Origin: Tenacibaculum agarivorans
Lineage (GTDB): Bacteria > Bacteroidota > Bacteroidia > Flavobacteriales > Flavobacteriaceae
DNA length: 64,000 nucleotides
Direction of reading: 5' to 3'
NCBI RefSeq assembly: GCF_001936575.1
Contig: NZ_MSMP01000002.1
Span: 186,001-250,000, forward strand
Part shown: positions 1 to 8,341 of the stretch, piece after piece
How positions within the stretch are numbered: the first letter of the stretch is position 1
Layout of the letters: each line of letters starts with the position of its first letter
Position numbers and translations under genes: made by a program
The notes under the pieces: generated by a model
What the model saw: only the letters and a program-made list of their open reading frames with translations
The model's database searches: none
What the model was told of the DNA's origin: nothing

Positions 1-124
1 TAAGTATGTAATTCCTATTGTTTTTTAACCAGTTTATCTGAGGTATATTTGTGATAATTAAATCAATCAAGTTATTTAGTATATTTTCTTATATATAGTT
101 TAGGAAACTATACGTTATATAGTT

Positions 125-1873
125 ATGTCAATTAAAGTTGTGCAAATACTCAAAGTATTTTCAATCATTTTACTGTATTCATTTTGTATAGATAGTTGTT
201 TAGGATTTCAATCTGATATTATTAAAATAGAAGAAAAAGAATTTATTCAAAGCGAAAAAAATCTAGATAAAATACACAGTTTTTTAAAAGAAAAATATAC
301 TGAAGATTTACAAAAAGCTAAAACGTATTTTGAAGTATATTTAGAGAGAGGTGTGCTGGAAAAGAATGAGAACATTCAGTTGTATGCATCCTATTATTTA
401 AGTGATATAGCCTACGAGAATGGAGATTATCTCATTGCTGCTGATTACAGTAAGTCAATGTTAAAAACAGCTAACGATAATAACAATTCAGGACAACAAA
501 TTTCCGCTTTAAATCAGTTAGGAAACATTTATTATAAAATGCGAAATTACGATGAATCTTTAAATTTTTTTATTCAAGCCAATGAAATTCATCGAAAGAG
601 AAATCCAAATAAATTACAAATAGGCTTACTAACTAATATTAATATGATTAGAACCAGAGCCCATCGTTATACAGAAGCTTTGGTGTCTTACAATGAAATT
701 ATTGATTTATTAGAAAAAGATGAATACAAGCATATTGATAATTATTGGGCTAATTTTATCTCCTTACTACTAGGTAAAGGAGTCTGTTATTTTCATTTAA
801 AAGAATATGATTTAGCTATTCAATCTTATAAAGAAGGAAAAAAAATGGCAAGAAATCATAAGTTAAATGTATACCAGCCTATTTTTAATATGACTATTGG
901 TGAAGCTTATACAGGAAAAAAAATGTATGATGAAGCATTAAAATATTTGTTTGAAGCCAATAGAGAATTACAATCTACCACTTCTAATTTTGATCCTAAT
1001 CTACATACTTCCTATTTTCATTTAGCTACAGTTTTTTATCAACAACAAGAATATCAAAAGGCATTAGACTATCTATCTGAGAGTTTTATAATTATTGAGA
1101 AACAACAAAAAGAAGGAGAAATAGAAAAAATCAATGAAATGTATGATATGGCATATAATGCTGCCAAAAAAATAAATAATAAAGATTTAATTATAAAATA
1201 TGGTGAAGCTTACAGGAGAGTTATAGATGCTTTTCATTTAGATGATATCAGAACAAAAGATAGATTATATGATAAAGATATTAGTGAGTTAGAAGAGAAA
1301 AATCAAAATTTATCTACGCAAAAAACAACCTATATTACACTTATATTCCTCTTTACTTTGATAATTTTAGGATTGTCTGTTTATTTTTTTAAAAAAGAAC
1401 AACAAAATAAAAAACTATTTCAAGAACTAACAATACAACAAAAGGAAAATATTCAAACTGAACCAGAAGAGTTTGATGATAAACCTTCTAAGAAGGAACT
1501 AGTAACTGATGAAAAAGTCCGTACATTATTGAAAAATTTGAAAGACTTAGAAGAAACCAATTTTTTCTTAGCACAAGATTGTAGTTTATATACTACCGCT
1601 AAATTAATAGATACTAATACCACATATCTTTCAAAAATTATTAATGACCATAAGCAACAGTCGTTTAATGAATACATTAATGCGTTACGTATAAACTATT
1701 TCTTAGTGACATTTAAAAAGGATAAGAAAATGAAATCGTATACCATTAAAGCAATTGCAACAGAGTTAGGATATAAAAGCGTGAATACTTTTGCTTCAGC
1801 TTTTAAAAAACAAACAGGTATTTCTCATTCTTATTTTATAAAGCAAACACAGAAAGAACTTTCTACTATATAG
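125..1873 (+). CDS. TPR-containing membrane AraC-family transcriptional regulator
   Basis: This 582-residue protein has an N-terminal hydrophobic signal or anchor segment (about residues 8-27). TPR-like helical repeats follow (about 60-345), with recurring patterns such as YYKMRNYDESLNFF and YFHLKEYDLAIQSY. A single membrane segment lies at about 402-422, then a short charged linker and a C-terminal AraC-type helix-turn-helix (about 465-575). The recognition part reads IKAIATELGYKSVNTFASAF. The architecture is common in Flavobacteriia: a periplasmic TPR sensor with a cytoplasmic DNA-binding domain and no kinase. The ligand is unknown. The next gene, on the same strand, encodes a secreted T9SS substrate and two lipoprotein genes follow it, so local control is possible but unproven. 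The ATG is the first one upstream of the signal segment. Confidence 0.85.
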   Translation: MSIKVVQILKVFSIILLYSFCIDSCLGFQSDIIKIEEKEFIQSEKNLDKIHSFLKEKYTEDLQKAKTYFEVYLERGVLEKNENIQLYASYYLSDIAYENGDYLIAADYSKSMLKTANDNNNSGQQISALNQLGNIYYKMRNYDESLNFFIQANEIHRKRNPNKLQIGLLTNINMIRTRAHRYTEALVSYNEIIDLLEKDEYKHIDNYWANFISLLLGKGVCYFHLKEYDLAIQSYKEGKKMARNHKLNVYQPIFNMTIGEAYTGKKMYDEALKYLFEANRELQSTTSNFDPNLHTSYFHLATVFYQQQEYQKALDYLSESFIIIEKQQKEGEIEKINEMYDMAYNAAKKINNKDLIIKYGEAYRRVIDAFHLDDIRTKDRLYDKDISELEEKNQNLSTQKTTYITLIFLFTLIILGLSVYFFKKEQQNKKLFQELTIQQKENIQTEPEEFDDKPSKKELVTDEKVRTLLKNLKDLEETNFFLAQDCSLYTTAKLIDTNTTYLSKIINDHKQQSFNEYINALRINYFLVTFKKDKKMKSYTIKAIATELGYKSVNTFASAFKKQTGISHSYFIKQTQKELSTI

Positions 1874-1995
1874 TGAATAATAGGAGGTAAAAAAGATCAA
1901 TTTTATAAAATTGATGAAATTGTAAAATCAAATACAGGTTACAAGTACAGTAAAGTACTATCTTTCTTTGAATTAATTCAATCAAATTTTAAAAT

Positions 1996-3519
1996 ATGAA
2001 ATTGTTACGTGTTTTTCTATTATTATTTTCATTAATAAATTACGCTCAAAATCAACAAAAAGAAACCGCTACTCACAGTACTATAAAGGTAACTGTTGAG
2101 GTATATAAAGATTCAGCAAGAATCATAGTGCCTCAAGATTTAGATCCAAAAGTCAACATAAGAATACCTGTAGAGTATGGACGATTTTGGCATAATATTA
2201 AAGTGTTACTAAATGTAGAATATAAATCTGATTATACTAACCTTACCAGTTTAAAGTTAGAAATTCAAACTCCTCATACCACTTTAGTACCAGTTAAAAT
2301 TCCTCCACCAACAAACAATGGATCGAGAAACAAATTACAAAAAGAAAGAGAAAAAGTATATGATATAGGTGGACGTTATTATTTAGAGGAAGATAGAGTT
2401 AATGTAGTTAGATTTTCATTAAAAACATGTAAAGAAGAAGATGGAAGTTGCTATACTCCAATACCTTTACCAAAAGAAAACCTTGTCGGTTTTAATACAT
2501 CTAATTATGTAGCTTATGTAACACCAAATCCAGATCTAGCAGTTATTTATCCATCCTTTAATTACGAAAACGAAAACAAATTAAAGCTTAATTTTACTGT
2601 TAAAAATCAATCGATAAGACCTAGTAAAGGAAATACTGATATTGAAATTTATGCTTCTAGAGATCAGTACTTAGATAAAAGAGATACCCTGCAAACTACA
2701 CTTCAAATGGACAAACTATCGGGATTAGGAAGTAAAAAATATACTTCAAATTATACTGATTTTATAGCACCTTATACCAATAGTAATTATGTAATCATTA
2801 ATATTAAATATAATAATGAAACTACTACAGATGGTAATCCAAATAACAATCAGATTTTTATACAGCAACATAAAGATTTAGAAATAAATGATGCTAGGAT
2901 TTACAAAATAAACACAGAAAGTAGTTTGTATGATCTTTTTTATAAAAATAACTTTTATGCATTGTCAACAACTATTACAAATAAAGGTCATGTAGTCTCT
3001 CCTGTATCTAAAATTAATTTTTATAGAGAAAGTTATCCTAAACAATTAATTCAAAGTCAAATTGTTCCACAATTATTACCTGGAGAATCTAAAATAATTA
3101 CAATTAATGTAACCCAGCAGTATTACAATATATATTTACAAAATCGAGAGGTTAGTTTCATTGTAGATCCAGGTAATAGTATTAAAGAATTGGATGAAAC
3201 AAACAATGAAAAAAGAATTAAAATACATGAAAAGTATAGAGAAAATTCAAATGTAGTACAGGTTTATCCAATTCCATTTAATGATGAAGTACATTTTAAA
3301 TTCAAAACTGAATGGATAAATCAGCAAGTAAAAATAAATATTTACAATCAACAAGGGATTTTACAACATCATACCCATAAGTCATATGCTGAAAAAGGAG
3401 AACATACTATTTCCATAAGTGAACAAAAGTTTAGTAGTGGTATATTATATTACTCTTTTTTGATGGGAGGTACCAAAACTTTTTATTATCAAATTAATGG
3501 AAGATTGATAAAGAAATAA
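1996..3519 (+). CDS. Secreted CARDB-like repeat protein with type IX secretion sorting domain
   Basis: The 507-residue protein begins with a Sec signal peptide (MKLLRVFLLLFSLINYAQNQ). After a beta-rich N-terminal part, two CARDB-like Ig domains are visible at about residues 175-290 and 295-415. The second ends in the characteristic DPGNSIKELDETNNEK pattern. The last ~85 residues (starting near VYPIPFNDEVHFKF) have the layout of a type A T9SS C-terminal sorting domain: a YPIPF motif, then YNQQG, then a final aromatic beta strand. The protein is therefore expected to be exported across the outer membrane and anchored or released. No enzymatic motif is seen. It may be an adhesin or a structural surface protein. 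A strong terminator follows. Confidence 0.8.
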   Translation: MKLLRVFLLLFSLINYAQNQQKETATHSTIKVTVEVYKDSARIIVPQDLDPKVNIRIPVEYGRFWHNIKVLLNVEYKSDYTNLTSLKLEIQTPHTTLVPVKIPPPTNNGSRNKLQKEREKVYDIGGRYYLEEDRVNVVRFSLKTCKEEDGSCYTPIPLPKENLVGFNTSNYVAYVTPNPDLAVIYPSFNYENENKLKLNFTVKNQSIRPSKGNTDIEIYASRDQYLDKRDTLQTTLQMDKLSGLGSKKYTSNYTDFIAPYTNSNYVIINIKYNNETTTDGNPNNNQIFIQQHKDLEINDARIYKINTESSLYDLFYKNNFYALSTTITNKGHVVSPVSKINFYRESYPKQLIQSQIVPQLLPGESKIITINVTQQYYNIYLQNREVSFIVDPGNSIKELDETNNEKRIKIHEKYRENSNVVQVYPIPFNDEVHFKFKTEWINQQVKINIYNQQGILQHHTHKSYAEKGEHTISISEQKFSSGILYYSFLMGGTKTFYYQINGRLIKK

Positions 3520-3543
3520 TAACCGAAAATAAAGCTAAAACTT

Positions 3544-3575
3544 AAAAAATCACCTAGTTCATAGGTGATTTTTTT
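3544..3575 (+). terminator. Rho-independent terminator after the T9SS protein gene
   Basis: An 8-bp stem, ATCACCTA (3549-3556) with TAGGTGAT (3562-3569), has a 5-nt loop, an upstream A run and a downstream T run. It lies 24 nt after the stop codon of the upstream gene. Confidence 0.8.
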
Positions 3576-3658
3576 ATGAGAATATATGAAATGAGTTAAC
3601 GCTTTGTTTTATAGGATTTTAAATGTGGTCAAATTTATAAAAATGATGTTGTAAGTCT

Positions 3659-3688
3659 TTTGTAGACAGAGGTTTGTAGTTACCATTG
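3659..3688 (+). promoter_or_regulatory. Candidate Bacteroidetes-type promoter for the lipoprotein pair
   Basis: TTTG (3659-3662) is followed after 18 bp by TACCATTG (3681-3688). This is one mismatch from the Bacteroidetes consensus TTTG-N19-TANNTTTG. It would start transcription near 3695, just before a small TGTTGT/ACAACA hairpin (3692-3707) and about 47 nt before the next ATG. It was assigned by pattern only. Confidence 0.35.
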
Positions 3689-3741
3689 TAGTGTTGTTTT
3701 TACAACAAAAATGAAATATCAATCTTTTAAATTTTAAAAAA

Positions 3742-4440
3742 ATGAGTAAAAAAAATCTACTGCCTAAAGGCTTAACAATTTATGAAATTATAAAAAAATC
3801 AAAGTTGATTTTTACAAGTGTATTTTTTCTATATTCTATTATCAGTTGTCAAACTGAAGAAGAATCAATAAACGATGGACTGGATCCTCAAAATATTGAA
3901 ATAAGAGATATTGAGGTAGATAAAGAACAGCTAGCTAGATCATCTTCCTCATATACTATTATTTGTGCTCCTCAACCTGTTCCACCAGGTTTTGAACTTG
4001 TAGATTACTTATCAAATTATGTAGCATGTTCATCGTTCTTCACTTACTTCTTAGATTATAATGCAGCAATAGTGAGAGAAATAGGTGTTCCTATAATTTT
4101 TAATGCAGGAGCAGGTTGTGATGATAACAATTGCATTTGGATTGTAGGAAATAACTTTGAAGAAAATGCTTATGTAGACATTAGAACTACAACAGGAGAA
4201 ACTATTATAGGTACTTATAGAGGTGCAAATAGAGTACAATACGTAGATGATAGAGGTAGAGATGTAATTACTTTACGATTAAGTTCAGACTTAGAAAAAA
4301 ATGAATTTGCTAATAGAGGATTACGTATTTGGGTTGTGAATCCAATAGCTAGGAAATGGGCAGATGGAAGAACAGTCAGAAGACCAAATAGAACAAATCC
4401 TAATGATAATTGTGGTGGAGCAGATTGTGTAGAACCCTAA
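3742..4440 (+). CDS. Hypothetical surface lipoprotein
   Basis: This 232-residue protein has a long N-terminal signal sequence ending in a lipobox (SIISC, with Cys at about residue 36), followed by an acidic stretch. It is therefore probably a lipoprotein, and the acidic residues after the Cys would suit surface export in Bacteroidetes. The C-terminal ~130 residues contain GNNFEENAYVDIRTTTGE and a later beta-rich segment. These resemble an IPT/TIG-like Ig fold, but the match is weak. Several Cys residues (CDDNNC, CGGADC) may form disulfides. The family is not recognised. It is followed after 30 nt by another lipoprotein gene, so the two are probably co-transcribed. Confidence 0.6.
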   Translation: MSKKNLLPKGLTIYEIIKKSKLIFTSVFFLYSIISCQTEEESINDGLDPQNIEIRDIEVDKEQLARSSSSYTIICAPQPVPPGFELVDYLSNYVACSSFFTYFLDYNAAIVREIGVPIIFNAGAGCDDNNCIWIVGNNFEENAYVDIRTTTGETIIGTYRGANRVQYVDDRGRDVITLRLSSDLEKNEFANRGLRIWVVNPIARKWADGRTVRRPNRTNPNDNCGGADCVEP

Positions 4441-4470
4441 TTAATATATACTAATAAAAAAAACTAAGAG

Positions 4471-5025
4471 ATGAAATTAATAAAAACACTAATAATAGTA
4501 ACAGTAATATCAAGCACGTTTTTTTCTTGTACTAAAGAAAATGAAGAAGTTATATTAGAGCAGCAACAACTAGAGGTTGAATTACCTATAGAGGGAAAAG
4601 CAAGAGCTTGGTATGGTAGCTGTAATAGCTTTAAAGGTAAAATACAATTCAGGCAAATTCTAAATATATTTCAAGCTATTCCAGCCTCTAAAACAGGTAC
4701 ATTAATAGTAGAAGTTTGCCCAGATGGAAATGAACCCTGTTATCAAATTATGGAAAGAAATGTAAGAGACAATGAACAATTTTATTTTTATGTTTTAGGA
4801 AGTACATTTTCTGATAGCGATCGATTTAATGTGAGAGTAATTCCTAATAACGATGATGAAATTGGAACTACACATACTATACTTCGTTTTGGACCAGCTT
4901 ATGGAGAAGAGCGATTCTTTGGAGCAGGAAATGTTTGGGAAGATGGTGCGTATTATAGAAATCTTCGTCTAGAGTTTCCTGTAGAATGTAATAATGATAC
5001 AAATAATGGAGATCTGGTAAGATAA
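4471..5025 (+). CDS. Hypothetical small lipoprotein
   Basis: The 184-residue protein starts with a typical lipoprotein signal (SSTFFSC, Cys at residue 20) and an acidic linker. The remainder is beta-rich with conserved-looking Cys pairs (GSCNSFKG, VCPDGNEPCYQ) and no recognised family motif. The gene follows the preceding lipoprotein gene by 30 nt and has a reasonable upstream AAGAG. Secretion and anchoring are supported, but function is unknown. No terminator hairpin was seen directly after it. A widely spaced inverted repeat lies downstream. Confidence 0.6.
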   Translation: MKLIKTLIIVTVISSTFFSCTKENEEVILEQQQLEVELPIEGKARAWYGSCNSFKGKIQFRQILNIFQAIPASKTGTLIVEVCPDGNEPCYQIMERNVRDNEQFYFYVLGSTFSDSDRFNVRVIPNNDDEIGTTHTILRFGPAYGEERFFGAGNVWEDGAYYRNLRLEFPVECNNDTNNGDLVR

Positions 5026-5050
5026 ACTCATCAGTAATCCTATTTTTTAA

Positions 5051-5179
5051 AAAGAGGTCTAAACAAAATTACTCCTGATTACATTGTGAAAAAGGTAAAA
5101 TCCAAATGGTTATGTATTGAATTATTTTAACCTTAATTTTACAGTAATAATGGTGACTAATTACTTTTTAGACCTCTTT
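5051..5179. repeat. 13-bp inverted repeat pair bounding a 129-bp intergenic segment
   Basis: AAAGAGGTCTAAA (5051-5063) and its exact reverse complement TTTAGACCTCTTT (5167-5179) bound 103 bp of AT-rich non-coding DNA. The spacing is too long for a simple terminator. It could be a small MITE-like remnant, a long-range RNA stem or a regulator site pair. No target-site duplication is obvious. Confidence 0.45.
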
Positions 5180-5228
5180 AGAATTTGTGTAACCTAAAAT
5201 AATCAGATATTCATACTGTACCATTATC

Positions 5229-5241
5229 CCAAATAATTTGG
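5229..5241. promoter_or_regulatory. Perfect 13-bp palindrome just upstream of the sensor-regulator start
   Basis: CCAAATAATTTGG is a perfect 6+1+6 palindrome ending 13 nt before the ATG of the beta-propeller/LuxR-type regulator. Its position suits an autoregulatory operator or a leader hairpin. The role is inferred from position only. Confidence 0.35.
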
Positions 5242-5254
5242 TATTTTTATATAG

Positions 5255-8080
5255 ATGATAATATTAAACTTTAGCTATAAGTTCAAAAACATAACAAAGT
5301 ATTTCTTCTTTTTGCTGTTCGTATGGCAATTTGGAAACACACAAGAATTACCTTTAGTCAATCAATTCTCACCAGAAGATTATAATGCCGAATCACAAAA
5401 TTGGTCTGTTGGACAAGGAATTAATGGATATGTTTATGTAGCAAATAATAAAGGTTTACTCGAATTTAATGGAGCAGACTGGAATTTGTATCCAACACCG
5501 AATCAAACCATAATGAGATCCGTTAAAGTTTTAGATCAAAAGGTTTTTACTGGATTTTATATGGATTTTGGGTTTTGGGAGAGAGATGCTTTTGGATTAC
5601 TTCAATTTACTTCACTTGTAGCACAAAATCAACTATCACTACTTCCAGATGAACAATTTTGGAATATTCTGGAGTTAGACGGATGGATTCTTTTCCAATC
5701 ACTACAACGAATTTATATTTATAATTTAAAAACTAAAGAAGTTAAAATCATTAATTCTGATAGCTCTATAACCAAGATGTTTAAAGTAGAAAATGATGTC
5801 TATTTTCAAGAATTAGGTAAAGGTGTTTTTAGAATAGAAGATGGAAAACCGAAATTAATTACTAATAAAAAAGAACTCCAAGAAAACAGAATTACTTTAA
5901 TTTTTAAGAAAACAAATCAACTTATTTTTCTAACCCAAGATAAAGGTTTTTTTACCGTAGAGGGTAAATACACATTTGAGAATCCTCAATTACAAAACTT
6001 CCTAAATCGAAAAACGGTATATAGTGCTCTTCGTTTGAAAAAGCAGAATTTTGTTATTGGAACCATTTCTAATGGATTAATATACGCAAATGTAAAAGGA
6101 AAAATAATTTTTAGTTTAAATCAAACACAAGGGCTTTCAAATAATACCGTTTTATCAACCTTTGAAGATAGAAAGGGAGATGTGTGGTTAGGTTTAGATT
6201 ATGGAATTAATAAAATAGACATCACTTCTCCTTTTAGAATTTATAAAGATTTAGAAGGAAAATTAGGTACGGTATATACTTCAGCGTATCACCAAGGCTA
6301 TTTGTATTTAGGAACCAATCAAGGTTTGTTTTATAAAAAATATTCCTCAATAGATAATTTTAGTTTTGTAGAAAGTACACAAGGTCAAGTTTGGAATTTA
6401 CATACTATAGATAGCGAACTTTTTTGTAGCCACAACTCAGGAGTATTTAGTATTGAAAATCGTGTAGCAAGAAAAATAAATGATATATCTGGTGCATGGG
6501 GAGTAAAAAAAATAAAAGAAGGTAAATTATTACAGGGTAGTTATGATGGCTTATACATTTTAGAAAAGAAAAAAGGAAACTGGAAAGTATTGAATAAAAT
6601 AAAAGGCTTTGATAATTCTTGCAGATTTTTTGAATTGTATGATAACAATACAATATTTATTAATCACGAATATAAAGGAGTTTATAAATTAAAAATAGAT
6701 CAAAATTTTACAGCTGTTGTAGAGTCTAAAATAGATACTTCTGTAGTAAAAGGTTTACATTCTAGTCTCTTAAAGTATCAAAACAAAATTATTTATGCGT
6801 ACAAAGGAGGAGTATATAAATACTCAGAAAGTAAAAGCAGTTTCGAAAAAGATACTGTGTTAAATACTTTAATCAGTGAAAAAGATTTTTTAACAGGTAA
6901 GCTAATCTTTGCGAAACATTCAAATAAATTGTTTAGCTTTTCTAAAGATAATCTTAGTTATCTAAGACCTGATAAGTTCAGTACCGAAGCTGTTATAGTA
7001 AAAAAAGGAATCAAAAGTTCTTTGAGAAAGGGTGCTGTAGGTTATGAAAATATTAATAGAATAGGCGAAGATACCTATCTGTTAGGTACATTAAATGGGT
7101 ATTTAATAACCAATTTAAAAACAGAAAAGACTGATGGATATACTTTATCTATTAATGCGGTTAAAAATCATGCTGTAGATGAAAAAGCGAAACATTTAGC
7201 GTTAAAAAATACTTCAGAACTAGAATTACCTGCAAAAGATAATAGTATTGAATTTTCATATAGTGTACCATATTTATCGAAAGATATAGCTGTAAAGTAT
7301 AAATATAAACTAGAAGGGTATACAGAAAAATGGAGTGATTGGACTTTCTCTAATAAAATACTTTTTGAAAATCTATCTTTTGGTGATTACATATTTAAGG
7401 TAAAGGCTAAAATAGGAGAAAATGAAGTGAAAAATATACCTAGCTTTTCGTTTTATATCAATAGAGCTTGGTACATATCAAATACAGCAATTTTAGGTTA
7501 TGCATTAATAGTATTTCTATTTTCCATTTTTATGGATAGAGTATATAAAAGATACTATAGAAGACAACGTGAAAGCCTATTGAAGAAACAACAAAAAGAT
7601 TTTCAATTAAAAACCCTTGAGAAAGAAAAAGAACTCATAGAAATTAAGAATACACAGCTAGAGCAAGATGTAGAGAGTAAAAATAGAGAATTAGCTATTT
7701 CTACCATGAGTATGATCAAAAAGAATGAATTGTTAAATGCATTAAAAAAGGATATTGTAAAGGGAGATGAAAAGAGTTTACAAAGTGTTATTAAAACGAT
7801 AGATCAAAATTTGAATAACACAGATGATTGGAAAATGTTTGAAGAAGCCTTTAATAATGCAGATAAGGATTTTATCAACAAGATTAAAAAATTACACGAT
7901 AATTTAACACCAAACGACCTTAGATTATGTGCTTATTTAAGGTTAAATCTAACTTCAAAAGAGATTGCTCCATTGTTTAATATTTCAGTGCGAAGCGTAG
8001 AGATTAAAAGATATCGATTGCGTAAAAAGCTCGATCTTCCTCAAAAAGCAAATCTTATAGAATACATCTTAAGTGTTTAG
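5255..8080 (+). CDS. One-component ligand sensor: beta-propeller, Y_Y_Y domain, LuxR-type HTH
   Basis: The 941-residue protein has a signal or anchor segment (about 10-30). A periplasmic two-component-regulator-type beta-propeller follows (about 35-650), with repeats such as TFEDRKGDVWLGLDYGINKI. Then come a Y_Y_Y/triple-tyrosine domain (about 660-738; YKYKLEGYTEKWSDW), one membrane helix (about 742-762), a coiled coil (about 765-850) and a C-terminal LuxR/GerE-like HTH (about 885-941; LTSKEIAPLFNISVRSVEIK). The periplasmic half resembles hybrid two-component sensors of polysaccharide loci, but kinase and receiver domains are absent. It therefore probably signals directly from the glycan to DNA. 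It lies immediately before the beta-glucan genes on the same strand and is the likely regulator of that locus. Confidence 0.82.
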   Translation: MIILNFSYKFKNITKYFFFLLFVWQFGNTQELPLVNQFSPEDYNAESQNWSVGQGINGYVYVANNKGLLEFNGADWNLYPTPNQTIMRSVKVLDQKVFTGFYMDFGFWERDAFGLLQFTSLVAQNQLSLLPDEQFWNILELDGWILFQSLQRIYIYNLKTKEVKIINSDSSITKMFKVENDVYFQELGKGVFRIEDGKPKLITNKKELQENRITLIFKKTNQLIFLTQDKGFFTVEGKYTFENPQLQNFLNRKTVYSALRLKKQNFVIGTISNGLIYANVKGKIIFSLNQTQGLSNNTVLSTFEDRKGDVWLGLDYGINKIDITSPFRIYKDLEGKLGTVYTSAYHQGYLYLGTNQGLFYKKYSSIDNFSFVESTQGQVWNLHTIDSELFCSHNSGVFSIENRVARKINDISGAWGVKKIKEGKLLQGSYDGLYILEKKKGNWKVLNKIKGFDNSCRFFELYDNNTIFINHEYKGVYKLKIDQNFTAVVESKIDTSVVKGLHSSLLKYQNKIIYAYKGGVYKYSESKSSFEKDTVLNTLISEKDFLTGKLIFAKHSNKLFSFSKDNLSYLRPDKFSTEAVIVKKGIKSSLRKGAVGYENINRIGEDTYLLGTLNGYLITNLKTEKTDGYTLSINAVKNHAVDEKAKHLALKNTSELELPAKDNSIEFSYSVPYLSKDIAVKYKYKLEGYTEKWSDWTFSNKILFENLSFGDYIFKVKAKIGENEVKNIPSFSFYINRAWYISNTAILGYALIVFLFSIFMDRVYKRYYRRQRESLLKKQQKDFQLKTLEKEKELIEIKNTQLEQDVESKNRELAISTMSMIKKNELLNALKKDIVKGDEKSLQSVIKTIDQNLNNTDDWKMFEEAFNNADKDFINKIKKLHDNLTPNDLRLCAYLRLNLTSKEIAPLFNISVRSVEIKRYRLRKKLDLPQKANLIEYILSV

Positions 8081-8174
8081 AAACTATACATAACAGCTTT
8101 TTACCACAACATTACCTATACAACTTATCTTTTTGTTGTTTTTTTTCGTAATCGTTGTTTTGCTCTAAATACTC

Positions 8175-8223
8175 AAAAACACATAGGTTTAGATACGATT
8201 TTATCAAAATTAAATGTGTTTTT
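8175..8223 (+). terminator. Possible terminator hairpin downstream of the sensor-regulator
   Basis: AAAAACACAT (8175-8184) pairs with ATGTGTTTTT (8214-8223), followed by more T residues. The 29-nt loop is long, so termination is plausible but weak. The remaining ~260 bp between the regulator and the next gene is AT-rich leader or promoter DNA with no convincing ORF. Confidence 0.4.
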
Positions 8224-8341
8224 TTTAAGATGTATGTTTTTTGTATAGGTTTTTTTGTGAAATTCTTAAACAGTGTTTCGTAAATTTAATACACTCAATA
8301 TCAAGTGGTAGTTTTCTCTCCACTTTTCTAATACAACTTAT

